64,000 nt of DNA, from assembly GCA_022072025.1 (NCBI GenBank), contig JAJVIP010000009.1, forward strand, positions 186,001 to 250,000, given 5' to 3'. This document shows positions 34,924 to 42,917 of the stretch, piece after piece. Under the pieces are notes generated by a model. That model made no database searches, was not told the DNA's origin, and saw only the letters and a list, made by a program, of their open reading frames with translations. The translations under genes were made by a program, and so were the position numbers. This DNA comes from Elusimicrobiota bacterium (GTDB taxonomy: Bacteria; Elusimicrobiota; Elusimicrobia; F11). Each line of letters begins with the position of its first letter. Within the stretch, counting starts at the first letter, position 1.

Positions 34924-36506
34924 AACGCCAGTTCTCTCAATTGAACGGCACCTTCGACCTGGTGGTGGTGGGGGGAGGCATCACTGGCGCCTTTACGGCA
35001 TGGGAAGCGAGCCGGCGAGGTCTCAAAGTGGCGCTGCTGGAGAAAAATGATTTCGGTGGGGGCACCTCGGCCAACAGTTTAAAAGTGATTCACGGCGGTT
35101 TCCGTCGAATTAAAAAGGGTGACTTGTGGGGAATGTGGCAAGGCATGGTCAACCGAAGTGAGTACTTAAAATTGGCCCCTCATTTGGTTCGGCCGCTTCC
35201 AGTGGTGGTCCCACTTTATGGGAATAAATGGCTTCAGTCGTTGTGCGGTTGGGGCGCCACGTTTCTCTACAATCTTTTTTCAAAAGATCTGATCAACGGG
35301 GCTTCGAACTCGTTTGTGAACAAGGAAACAGTTCTCCGTTTGGTTCCAGGTCTCCCGCGTCAATCATTGGCGGGGGGGGTTCTTTTCCATGATGCTCAGG
35401 CCTTCCATACAGAGCGGCTGACATGGGGTGTTGTCCAATCCTTTATTGAAGCGGGGGGAGTGGCGGTCAATTACGCTCACGTTCAAGAACCACTGAAGGA
35501 AATAAACCAAATTAAGGAACTCGTGGTTCAGGATGTTCTGAATGAAGACCATATGAAAGTTTTTACCAAGTCTGTCGTGTGGGCCATGGGCCCATGGACG
35601 GTTCAACAAGGGAGTAAAAGAGTGTCATTTGCCAGGGCGCTCAACTTGGTGGTGCATCGACGGTGGAGTTCCCATGCCTTTGGCTTGTCTGGACCGTCTG
35701 GACGTTTTTATTTTTTCGCTCCTTGGAATGGGATGACTTTGGTTGGTACCCATCAAAAATGGGACGGTCCATTTAATGAAGACAAACGTGGGGTAGAGGA
35801 GTTGGCGGAGGAGTTTCGGGTAGAACTCAACGAGAATTATCCAGCCTTTCAGATCAACAAAGAAGATATCGTGAGTGTTCACGCGGGGTGGGTTCCGGCC
35901 CAAGGTCCGGAAAAAGAAAAAGGAAATGCGGAATTATCCGAAAAACCTCTTCTGCTGGACCACGCCAGCTCTGGCGGAATTCAGGGGTGTTTAACTTTAA
36001 TTGGAGTGAAATACACGGGAGCTCCACGTGTCGCCAGGCAGGCCGTGGATTGGGTCAACCGATTTTTGAAACGGGGACATCCCGCTTTCCCTGCTCATTT
36101 TTCAGGAGGTATGGAGAATTTGTTGACGCTCAAATCGTCCGCTGGTAAAAGTTTTCCTCGAATCCCCGTTGCTTTTATGGATCGAATTATTGGTTTGTAT
36201 GGAAGTCACTATAAAAAAATAATCGAGTTGGGGGCCCAGTGGCCGGATGGATTGGTGCCAATTGATTCAAATACCCAAACAACTCCCGCGGAGGTGTTGT
36301 ATGCCGTTCGTGAGGAAATGGCGGTTCAACTATCGGACGTCATTTTTCGGCGGACGATGCTGGGAAGCCAAGGAATTCCTTCGGAAAAAGTTTTAAAGAA
36401 AGTGGTCCAACTGATGGCTCAAGAAGTGGGATGGTCGGACGAAGAGCAGTCCGCTCAAATTAAAAAAGTCAGAGGCGTGCAACCTCCGGCGCAAGCGGTG
36501 GCTTGA
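34920..36506 (+). CDS. GlpD-like FAD-dependent oxidoreductase
   Basis: A 528-aa flavoprotein of the glycerol-3-phosphate dehydrogenase/DAO superfamily. The dinucleotide-binding start reads DLVVVGGGITGAFTAWEASRRGLKVALLEKNDFGGGTS, close to GlpD. LKVIHGGFRRIKKGD also matches GlpD. The C-terminal helical domain (HYKKIIELGAQ ... EVLYAVREEMAVQLSDVIFRRTMLG) is that of GlpD too. So it probably oxidises glycerol-3-phosphate or a related polyol phosphate. Its place between two methyltransferases, rather than near glycerol genes, hints at a modified lipid or phospho-polyol substrate. Start ATG 34920 overlaps the upstream gene. Confidence 0.85.
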   Translation: MKRQFSQLNGTFDLVVVGGGITGAFTAWEASRRGLKVALLEKNDFGGGTSANSLKVIHGGFRRIKKGDLWGMWQGMVNRSEYLKLAPHLVRPLPVVVPLYGNKWLQSLCGWGATFLYNLFSKDLINGASNSFVNKETVLRLVPGLPRQSLAGGVLFHDAQAFHTERLTWGVVQSFIEAGGVAVNYAHVQEPLKEINQIKELVVQDVLNEDHMKVFTKSVVWAMGPWTVQQGSKRVSFARALNLVVHRRWSSHAFGLSGPSGRFYFFAPWNGMTLVGTHQKWDGPFNEDKRGVEELAEEFRVELNENYPAFQINKEDIVSVHAGWVPAQGPEKEKGNAELSEKPLLLDHASSGGIQGCLTLIGVKYTGAPRVARQAVDWVNRFLKRGHPAFPAHFSGGMENLLTLKSSAGKSFPRIPVAFMDRIIGLYGSHYKKIIELGAQWPDGLVPIDSNTQTTPAEVLYAVREEMAVQLSDVIFRRTMLGSQGIPSEKVLKKVVQLMAQEVGWSDEEQSAQIKKVRGVQPPAQAVA

Positions 36507-37249
36507 TGTCGTCAGAGAGTCCGTATCGATTAACCCAAGTTGCCGAACTTTACGACAAAGACAGATTCTCAGGAAAATTCGGAGAGTGGTTGGAGGCCAG
36601 GGAAGTGGCACTCTACCGAAAATTGGTGAAGGGAGAAGGGAGCACCTTGTTGGATGTTGGGGCTGGAACCGGAAAATTATCCATTCCGTTTCTGCTGGAT
36701 GGCCAAAAAGTCACTTCTTTGGACCGGTATCCAGCCATGCTGGAAGTGGCCCAGAGGAAAAGCCAGGCGGTGGGAGTCCAAGGACGATTCGTAGAAGGGA
36801 ATGCTGAAGCCCTTCCTTTTCCCGATCATTCATTCGATGTGGTCACAAGTTCCCGTGTGTTGATGCATTTAACGGATTGGGGAAAGGCTCTGGACGAATG
36901 GTGTCGTGTTTCAAAACGAACCGTCATTTTCGATTACCCCCGATTAACAAGTGCCGCATTGGGTGACACCCTCATCAAAAGAATTAAAAAGTTTTTGGGA
37001 TTTGGTGCCTATCCCTATCGGGTTTATTTGGACTACCAAATCATAAGTCGGTTGAAAAAAAACGGATTTCATGTGGTTTTTGCGGACAATGCTTTCTTGC
37101 TGCCATTTGCTTTTCATAGATATTTGAATCATCCGCAATGGACTTTTCGTATTGAAAATTTTTTTAGCGCGATTGGATTAATGGGGATTTTCGGGTCGCC
37201 TCGCATCCTCAAAGCAACGCGAACCGTGGAGGGACGTTATGAAGCCTAA
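36506..37249 (+). CDS. Class I SAM-dependent methyltransferase
   Basis: A 247-aa methyltransferase with SAM motif TLLDVGAGTGKLSIPFLLDGQ, acidic loop LDRYPAMLEVA, GNAEALPFPDHSFDVVTSSRVLMH and TVIFDYP. Start ATG 36506 shares bases with the upstream stop; the TTG one codon earlier is less likely. The 3' end overlaps the dehydratase gene by 11 bp. Same SAM-binding family as the gene at 34156 but not close in sequence, so the two likely act on different positions or substrates. Confidence 0.88.
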   Translation: MSSESPYRLTQVAELYDKDRFSGKFGEWLEAREVALYRKLVKGEGSTLLDVGAGTGKLSIPFLLDGQKVTSLDRYPAMLEVAQRKSQAVGVQGRFVEGNAEALPFPDHSFDVVTSSRVLMHLTDWGKALDEWCRVSKRTVIFDYPRLTSAALGDTLIKRIKKFLGFGAYPYRVYLDYQIISRLKKNGFHVVFADNAFLLPFAFHRYLNHPQWTFRIENFFSAIGLMGIFGSPRILKATRTVEGRYEA

Positions 37250-38225
37250 AATTCTGATCACAGGAGCCAACGGCTACACTGGAAAGTGGCTTTGCCGTCA
37301 TTTAAATGAAAAGGGGATAGCGGTTCGGGCCTTGGTTCACAATGCCCCGAGTTCTGACTCCTCCAATCCCCTGATTGAATATGTATCGGGCGATTTGAGG
37401 GACCTGGCCAGCCTAAAAAAAGCCATGGAAGGGATTGAAACCGTAATGCATTTGGCGGCTGTTTATCGCCCCGCCAATGTGACCAGAAAAGATTTTTGGG
37501 ATGTGAATGTTGAGGGCGTTAGAAATATCGTTGAGGCCGCGGCTGAGGCCCATGTCAAAAAGTTTGTGCACTGCAGCACTGTGGGTGTTCATGGAACGAC
37601 GGGACGGCATCCCATCAACGAAGACGGTCCCATCAAGCCGGATGATTTGTATCAGGAAAGCAAATGGGCCGGGGAGCAATTGGCTTTGTCGATCGCCAGA
37701 GAAAAGGGACTGAATTTAACGGTTCTCCGTCCTGCGGGCATATATGGCCCTGGCGAAAAACGGTTTTTGAAAATAACCCAAATGATCAAGAACGGACGGT
37801 TTATTATGTTTGGTAATGGAAAGGTCTCCTACCATTTTGTTCATGTCAGTGATTTCTGCGAGGCTTTTTGGTTGGCCTCTCAAAAAGAAAATACCAATGG
37901 GCGTGTCTATATCATCGCGGACCGAACTCCCATCGATATCGCAGAGGTGGTGGTGGTCTTGGCAAAAGCGGTGGGAGTTAAGCCACCGACATTTAAGTTG
38001 CCCTATGCGCTGTTGTGGATGGCGGCCATTGTGACGGAAATTTTATGCAAGCCCTTTGGAATTCAACCTCCCATGCACCGCCGTCGAGCCGCTTGGTTTA
38101 GAAGTGAGCGTGCCTACAACATCGATCGCGCCATAAAGGAATTGGGTTACAACCCCAAAGTCGAAACCCGTGAGGGGTTGACCCAGATGGTGGACTCCTA
38201 TAAAAAAGCGGGATGGTTAAACTGA
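37239..38225 (+). CDS. NAD-dependent epimerase/dehydratase (extended SDR)
   Basis: A 328-aa extended short-chain dehydrogenase. The NAD(P) motif is TGANGYTGKW at about residues 8-17. The catalytic YxxxK is in DLYQESKWAGEQ, with the SDR Ser in VHCSTVGVHG. The C-terminal part (VGVKPPTFKLPYALLWMAAIVTEILCKPFG) is hydrophobic and like 3-beta-hydroxysteroid dehydrogenase/isomerase or dihydroflavonol reductase relatives, so the substrate may be a lipid rather than a nucleotide sugar. It overlaps the methyltransferase upstream. Confidence 0.88.
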   Translation: MKPKILITGANGYTGKWLCRHLNEKGIAVRALVHNAPSSDSSNPLIEYVSGDLRDLASLKKAMEGIETVMHLAAVYRPANVTRKDFWDVNVEGVRNIVEAAAEAHVKKFVHCSTVGVHGTTGRHPINEDGPIKPDDLYQESKWAGEQLALSIAREKGLNLTVLRPAGIYGPGEKRFLKITQMIKNGRFIMFGNGKVSYHFVHVSDFCEAFWLASQKENTNGRVYIIADRTPIDIAEVVVVLAKAVGVKPPTFKLPYALLWMAAIVTEILCKPFGIQPPMHRRRAAWFRSERAYNIDRAIKELGYNPKVETREGLTQMVDSYKKAGWLN

Positions 38226-38229
38226 GACC

Positions 38230-39252
38230 ATGATCCCTGAAGCGGTGGCGCCGATCGATAACGCGGTTTCAAACGAAGCCCGCCCGGCAAGAAAATCCAG
38301 GGTGGGCCGCTGGATCTATCAGGTTTTCATGTGGGTTGTGTTGGGGATATTGGCCTATCACTTCATTGATTTTAAGGAGTTGTGGTCCATTGTTTCGCAG
38401 GCCTCTTGGTCTTGGGTTGGAGCCATGTTGCTTGCGTCGACGTTGGATCGATTGTCCATGGCTTACAAATGGTGCCATTTGTCCAAAGCGCTTGATCTCA
38501 AATTTCCATTTCGAGAGGGCGTGAAAGGTTATTACGCGGCCAGCTTTCTTAATTATTCGCTTCCCACCACATTGGGGGGAGATTTCCTTAGGGGAGAGTT
38601 TATGAGCCGTTGGGTGGGGAATCGTCAGGTTTCCTACGCTATTTTGGCGATGGAAAAGGTCATCGGAATTATTTCCTCTTTGGTCGTGGGAGCTTGGGGG
38701 CTCAGTATGGTGGCCCTCATGAGCACTCAGCCCTGGATGAGAGCGGCGTGTTACGGTTTGGCCTTGGCCTCTTTATTGATCATGTTCGGTTTTATTTTTT
38801 CGTTTAGACAATCCATTCATGATTTGATGTCACAAATATTTTTAAAGATTAAGTTTCCAAAGTTAGCCAATTTAAGCGATAAATTTTTTTCTTCCTATCG
38901 CCGATTCTCTCAATCGAAAAAAATTCTATTTCAGAATTTTGGACTGGCCATGATCGAAAATGTTTTTCAAATGGCTATTCCCCTCTTGGCCGGTTTTGCT
39001 CTGGGGCTTCATATTTCGCCGCTTTTATTTTTTGCGACCATAGCGATTACAACGTTGGTGAGAAGGCTCACCATTCTTTTTGATTCGTGGGGCGTGACAG
39101 AGGTTGTGATCGTCACCTTGTACAGCACCGCCGGCCTTGAGCCCAGCCGAGCTTTGGCCATCTCTCTCTTAACCCACGCGGTCATGACATTTTCAATATT
39201 GCCGGGGGGGCCCTTGCTGGCGCGAATTCGACTTTGGGTCAAGGAAACTTAA
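38230..39252 (+). CDS. Flippase-like integral membrane protein (LPG-synthase TM family)
   Basis: A 340-aa polytopic protein of the UPF0104/lysylphosphatidylglycerol synthase transmembrane family, without the aminoacyl-transferase domain. Visible: YYAASFLNYSLPTTLGGDFLRGEFMSR, matching the family's N-x3-P-x-x-x-G-x-D-xx-R signature, and about seven hydrophobic segments. Members are suspected lipid flippases. It starts 4 bp after the dehydratase gene, which fits transport of the lipid made by this cluster. Confidence 0.85.
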   Translation: MIPEAVAPIDNAVSNEARPARKSRVGRWIYQVFMWVVLGILAYHFIDFKELWSIVSQASWSWVGAMLLASTLDRLSMAYKWCHLSKALDLKFPFREGVKGYYAASFLNYSLPTTLGGDFLRGEFMSRWVGNRQVSYAILAMEKVIGIISSLVVGAWGLSMVALMSTQPWMRAACYGLALASLLIMFGFIFSFRQSIHDLMSQIFLKIKFPKLANLSDKFFSSYRRFSQSKKILFQNFGLAMIENVFQMAIPLLAGFALGLHISPLLFFATIAITTLVRRLTILFDSWGVTEVVIVTLYSTAGLEPSRALAISLLTHAVMTFSILPGGPLLARIRLWVKET

Positions 39253-39282
39253 ATCAATGCGGAAAGTGAAAAGGGAAATTTT

Positions 39283-39879
39283 ATGCCGTCCCCAATAGGG
39301 CATGCACTTTTGGGCGCTTGGGTGGGATGGCGGGGGCCCTCCAATAAAATTTTCAGTTGGTGGACAGGGTGGGGTTTGTTTTTCGCTTTGTTGCCAGATT
39401 TTGATTTTATTCCGGGCCTTTTGATGGGGGAGCCTTTTAAATACCATCGATCCATAACGCATAGCCTGGGTTTTTTGCTGGCCATCTCTTTCGGAACATT
39501 TGCGGTTCTAAAAGTGGCGGGCATTAAAAAGTTGTGGACGATGACTTTCATCTCCGCGGGAGCGCTTCTGTCTCATCTCATGGCCGATTATTTCTGCGTG
39601 GGTGAATATGGTTCCATGGGTCTTCCGCTCTTTTGGCCAATCAATTCGCAATATTATTCAGCCTCAGTCGGTATTTTTATTCCTCTCTATTCGGGCGAGA
39701 GGGGCCAAGTTATTTCATGGGTTAATTTGATTTTGTTGGTTCTTGAGTTTATAACCGGGCTTTTGATTGTTTCAGGGTTATCGTTTGGAAAAAGAATGCC
39801 TTCTTGGATTTTCCGAAAATTTCTTTCGAAAAAAGATCCCATAGAGATTAAAGTTCTGGCGGAGCCGGATCATGAGTGA
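39283..39879 (+). CDS. YdjM-like membrane-bound metal-dependent hydrolase
   Basis: A 198-aa protein of the YdjM/LexA-binding inner-membrane family. H7 in SPIGHALLGAWVG, LLPDFDFIPGL and the YHRSITHSLGF motif give the His/Asp metal-binding set. About four membrane segments are predicted. The E. coli homologue has an ill-defined role, so function is open. GGGAAA lies just upstream of the ATG. Its last 8 bp overlap the glycosyltransferase-39 gene. Confidence 0.85.
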   Translation: MPSPIGHALLGAWVGWRGPSNKIFSWWTGWGLFFALLPDFDFIPGLLMGEPFKYHRSITHSLGFLLAISFGTFAVLKVAGIKKLWTMTFISAGALLSHLMADYFCVGEYGSMGLPLFWPINSQYYSASVGIFIPLYSGERGQVISWVNLILLVLEFITGLLIVSGLSFGKRMPSWIFRKFLSKKDPIEIKVLAEPDHE

Positions 39880-41401
39880 GGGAACGAATAGACGATTAAT
39901 CCTTGTTCTGTGGGTTTTTATCCTTTTGGGTGGCGCGTGGCTCAGGTTTGTGGACTTGGGTAAATTCAGTTTCTGGACGGATGAGCTCTTTCACGTCTTT
40001 GCAGCTCAATCCCACAATAACCAAGCGGACTATGTTGTTCCATTCAAAGGTCCCTATCACAGAGCGCGTATCGTCACGGATTTAACCGCTTTGTCATTCC
40101 GACTTTTTGGCCAGAGCGAAATGAGCGCTCGACTGCCATTCGCGGTTTTGAACTTGAGTTTTATCGCGTTGGCGGGGCTTCTGGTTTCACGCCTTTTTTC
40201 TCCTTTCATTGGTCTCATATTTGGATTTCTTCTGACGTTTATGCCGCTTTCCATCGAGTTGGCGCGTGAATGCAGAATGTACACGTCGTTTCAAAGCACA
40301 TATTTTTTCGGTGCTTTTGCGTTCCTCTATGCGCTTGAAAGTTGGCAATGGAAAAAGAGGATTTTATGGGGGTTGGCGGCGGCCGGGTTCTTGGCCTTGG
40401 CCTTCCATTTTCAACTCTTGGCCGCCAACTTTGCGTTGGTGGCCATCGTTTATTCATTTATTTGCGGAGCTTTTTTACCTCCAGATAAAAGCCATGGGTC
40501 GTTCCATCGGTGGAGATATTTAATTTTTTGGGGAGGAGGGGTGTTGGCTTTTGGACTCGTATATGCCTTAAATCCCCAGCTTGTCCGGGAGTTATTTACA
40601 ACTGCCACCAGCGTTCCTGCAACCCACACCTATATTAATCCTGTTGGCGACTGGCAATTTTATCGACATTATTTCATGGATCAATATCCGGCTTTTTTCT
40701 TCCTTTCTCCTTTGGGAGCTTTTTTTGTTGTCAGGAATTATGGCCGAAAAGGCATTTTGGTCGCGGTCAACTTTTTGCTTTTATTTTTTCTTCATTCCGT
40801 TGTTTTCCAGCGAAAAGCGGATCGATACGTTTTTTATCTGATGCCTTTCTTCCTGCTTTGTGTGGCAGTCGGGCTGGACACCTTGGGCCGGAATTTCTGG
40901 TCAGGATTCAAAATGCAACTTTCCAGTATTCAACCTTCATGGGCCCGGCTAGGTGCAGTTGTTCTTTTGCTCCCCGTGTTGTGGTGGATCTTCCATCCCT
41001 GGTTGATGAACGCTTATAAAACAACGAGAGAATCCAAATATCCAGATTGGAAAATTGTTCCCGCAGAAGTTTGGGAAAGTATAAAAGGTTCTGTAATTTT
41101 GGCCGCCAATCCCAAGGAATTCTTCTATTACTCGGGAATAATGCCGAATTATTATTTCGATAAAGAAGATCCGACTCCCGGTTATGTCATGGAGCCTGGA
41201 TGGGTTCTCAGTGAATCCGAGTTTTTGCGAGTTTTTCATTCGGAAAATAATTTCGTTGTTGTGACGGCCCGCTTTACCACAACGAACAAATCATACTTTA
41301 CCGATTCTATGAACCTCCTGATTCAAGAAGAAATGGTTGCTGTTCCCTTGAGTTCTGAACCGGAGATATTGATTTTCCGGAAAAAACCTCGCCGTTTATA
41401 A
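39872..41401 (+). CDS. GT39/ArnT-like membrane glycosyltransferase
   Basis: A 509-aa GT-C enzyme. The early luminal loop holds FWTDELFHVFAAQ with the catalytic-type Asp-Glu pair, and ten or more hydrophobic segments follow. Such enzymes use polyprenyl-phosphate sugars to modify lipids or proteins on the periplasmic face. Here it most likely decorates the polysaccharide or a lipid of the locus, with the donor perhaps made by the GT2 enzyme at 31720. The C-terminal domain (from about 385) is soluble. Confidence 0.85.
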   Translation: MSEGTNRRLILVLWVFILLGGAWLRFVDLGKFSFWTDELFHVFAAQSHNNQADYVVPFKGPYHRARIVTDLTALSFRLFGQSEMSARLPFAVLNLSFIALAGLLVSRLFSPFIGLIFGFLLTFMPLSIELARECRMYTSFQSTYFFGAFAFLYALESWQWKKRILWGLAAAGFLALAFHFQLLAANFALVAIVYSFICGAFLPPDKSHGSFHRWRYLIFWGGGVLAFGLVYALNPQLVRELFTTATSVPATHTYINPVGDWQFYRHYFMDQYPAFFFLSPLGAFFVVRNYGRKGILVAVNFLLLFFLHSVVFQRKADRYVFYLMPFFLLCVAVGLDTLGRNFWSGFKMQLSSIQPSWARLGAVVLLLPVLWWIFHPWLMNAYKTTRESKYPDWKIVPAEVWESIKGSVILAANPKEFFYYSGIMPNYYFDKEDPTPGYVMEPGWVLSESEFLRVFHSENNFVVVTARFTTTNKSYFTDSMNLLIQEEMVAVPLSSEPEILIFRKKPRRL

Positions 41402-41404
41402 TTT

Positions 41405-42913
41405 ATGTCTCTTGTCGCCCGTCGATTAATTGAAGGGTCCCTTCTCAATTCGCTGACCTTGTTGTTGGGGATTGTTATCTCCTTCTTCATGATGCCCTAT
41501 ATGGTCACCCATCTGGGAGATCACATGTATGGCATTTGGACCATTGTGGCGGAGTTCTTGTGGTATTACGGACTTTTGGATTTTGGTCTTTCATCCGCGA
41601 TTGGGCGGTTCTTGTCCCGGGCTATTGGACGAAAAGACGCAAAAGAAATTCAATCGGTGACGGCCACGGCCTTTTATCTCACGGTCGGTTTGGGTTTCGT
41701 GGCCATGATGGTTACGTTTCTCTTTACGCTTAAAGCCGGATGGATTGTTAAAGACGCCAATGATTTATCGATTTTCAGGATCTTGCTATTCATTGTCGGG
41801 ATTAACTTCGCTTGCGAGTTTCCTGTCCGTGTGTTCAATGCGGTTCTAGGGGCAAATTTACGTTTTGATATTCGCAACATCATTACGATCATTAAAAATT
41901 TATTGATTCCTTTTTTAGTTGTTCTGGCTATTCGGATGGGGTGGGGCGTCATTGGCATTGCGTGGGTCACCTTGTTGGCTTCTATTGGGGATAGCATCGT
42001 AAGAATTTATATGGCCCGACGAATCGAGCCCTCATTAAGTTTGGCTTGGTCCCATGTGGCCGTGGAGAGAATTCGTCAACTTTTTGGATACAGCGTTTAC
42101 GCTTTTGTTGGGAAAATTGCAGACATCCTTCGATTTAAAATTGATCTTTTTATTATCAGTTCAATGCTTGGGCTCAGCGCGGTAACACATTATTTTATCG
42201 GTGCGCGCCTTCTTGATTATTTCATGAAATTTGTCTCATCTTCTGTGGAAGTAATTGCGCCAGTTTTTAGTCAAGACGATGGGAGAAACAATTATGATGC
42301 GATCCGCGGAAACCTGTTTTTTGTAACGAAGATAAGCAGTTATTTGGCCCTGTTTCTGGGAGGAGGAGCCCTTTTTTTCGGCCAATCCTTTATCGAAAGA
42401 TGGATGGGGCCTGGTTATCCCAACTCCTATCGTGTGTTGGTTATTTTGATTATTCCGGCCATTTTGGCTTTGGTTCAAAGTCCGGGCGAACATCTTCTCT
42501 ACAGCGTATCCAAACATCGATTCCTGGCATTTTGGGGTTTGGCGGAAGGCATGGTCAACGCTTTGATTAGCATCTATATGGCCAAGTCCCATGGGATTTT
42601 GGGAGTGGCCTTTGGAACTGCCATTCCCATGTTTATCCGCTACATGGCCCAGCCCTTGTATGTGAGTCGGCAAGTTCATTTGCCTTTATTTTCATACAGC
42701 AAAATGATTCTAGACCATATGTTTTGGGGGGCTCTTTTTATAGGCCTGGGATGGATGCTTTCTCGCCCGTTTGTTCAACCCGATTATTTCAAGCTCACGC
42801 TGGGGTTTTCGGTCATGACCTTAATTTATTGGCCCATGGTTTTGTTTTTTAAATTCGATAAAAAGGAACGGGAAAAGTTTCTTTCGTTCTTCAGGTTTTC
42901 TTCCGCCTCTTGA
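41405..42913 (+). CDS. Wzx-type polysaccharide flippase
   Basis: A 502-aa MOP-superfamily (RfbX/PST) transporter with 12-14 hydrophobic segments, LGDHMYGIWTIVAEFLWYYGLLDFGLSSAIGRFLSRAIGR near the start being typical of Wzx. It should flip lipid-linked oligosaccharide units across the inner membrane before polymerisation. It starts 3 bp after the GT39 stop. Together with the ligase/polymerase at 46126 and Wzc at 28346, it completes a Wzx/Wzy-type pathway. Confidence 0.92.
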   Translation: MSLVARRLIEGSLLNSLTLLLGIVISFFMMPYMVTHLGDHMYGIWTIVAEFLWYYGLLDFGLSSAIGRFLSRAIGRKDAKEIQSVTATAFYLTVGLGFVAMMVTFLFTLKAGWIVKDANDLSIFRILLFIVGINFACEFPVRVFNAVLGANLRFDIRNIITIIKNLLIPFLVVLAIRMGWGVIGIAWVTLLASIGDSIVRIYMARRIEPSLSLAWSHVAVERIRQLFGYSVYAFVGKIADILRFKIDLFIISSMLGLSAVTHYFIGARLLDYFMKFVSSSVEVIAPVFSQDDGRNNYDAIRGNLFFVTKISSYLALFLGGGALFFGQSFIERWMGPGYPNSYRVLVILIIPAILALVQSPGEHLLYSVSKHRFLAFWGLAEGMVNALISIYMAKSHGILGVAFGTAIPMFIRYMAQPLYVSRQVHLPLFSYSKMILDHMFWGALFIGLGWMLSRPFVQPDYFKLTLGFSVMTLIYWPMVLFFKFDKKEREKFLSFFRFSSAS

Positions 42914-42917
42914 GCCC

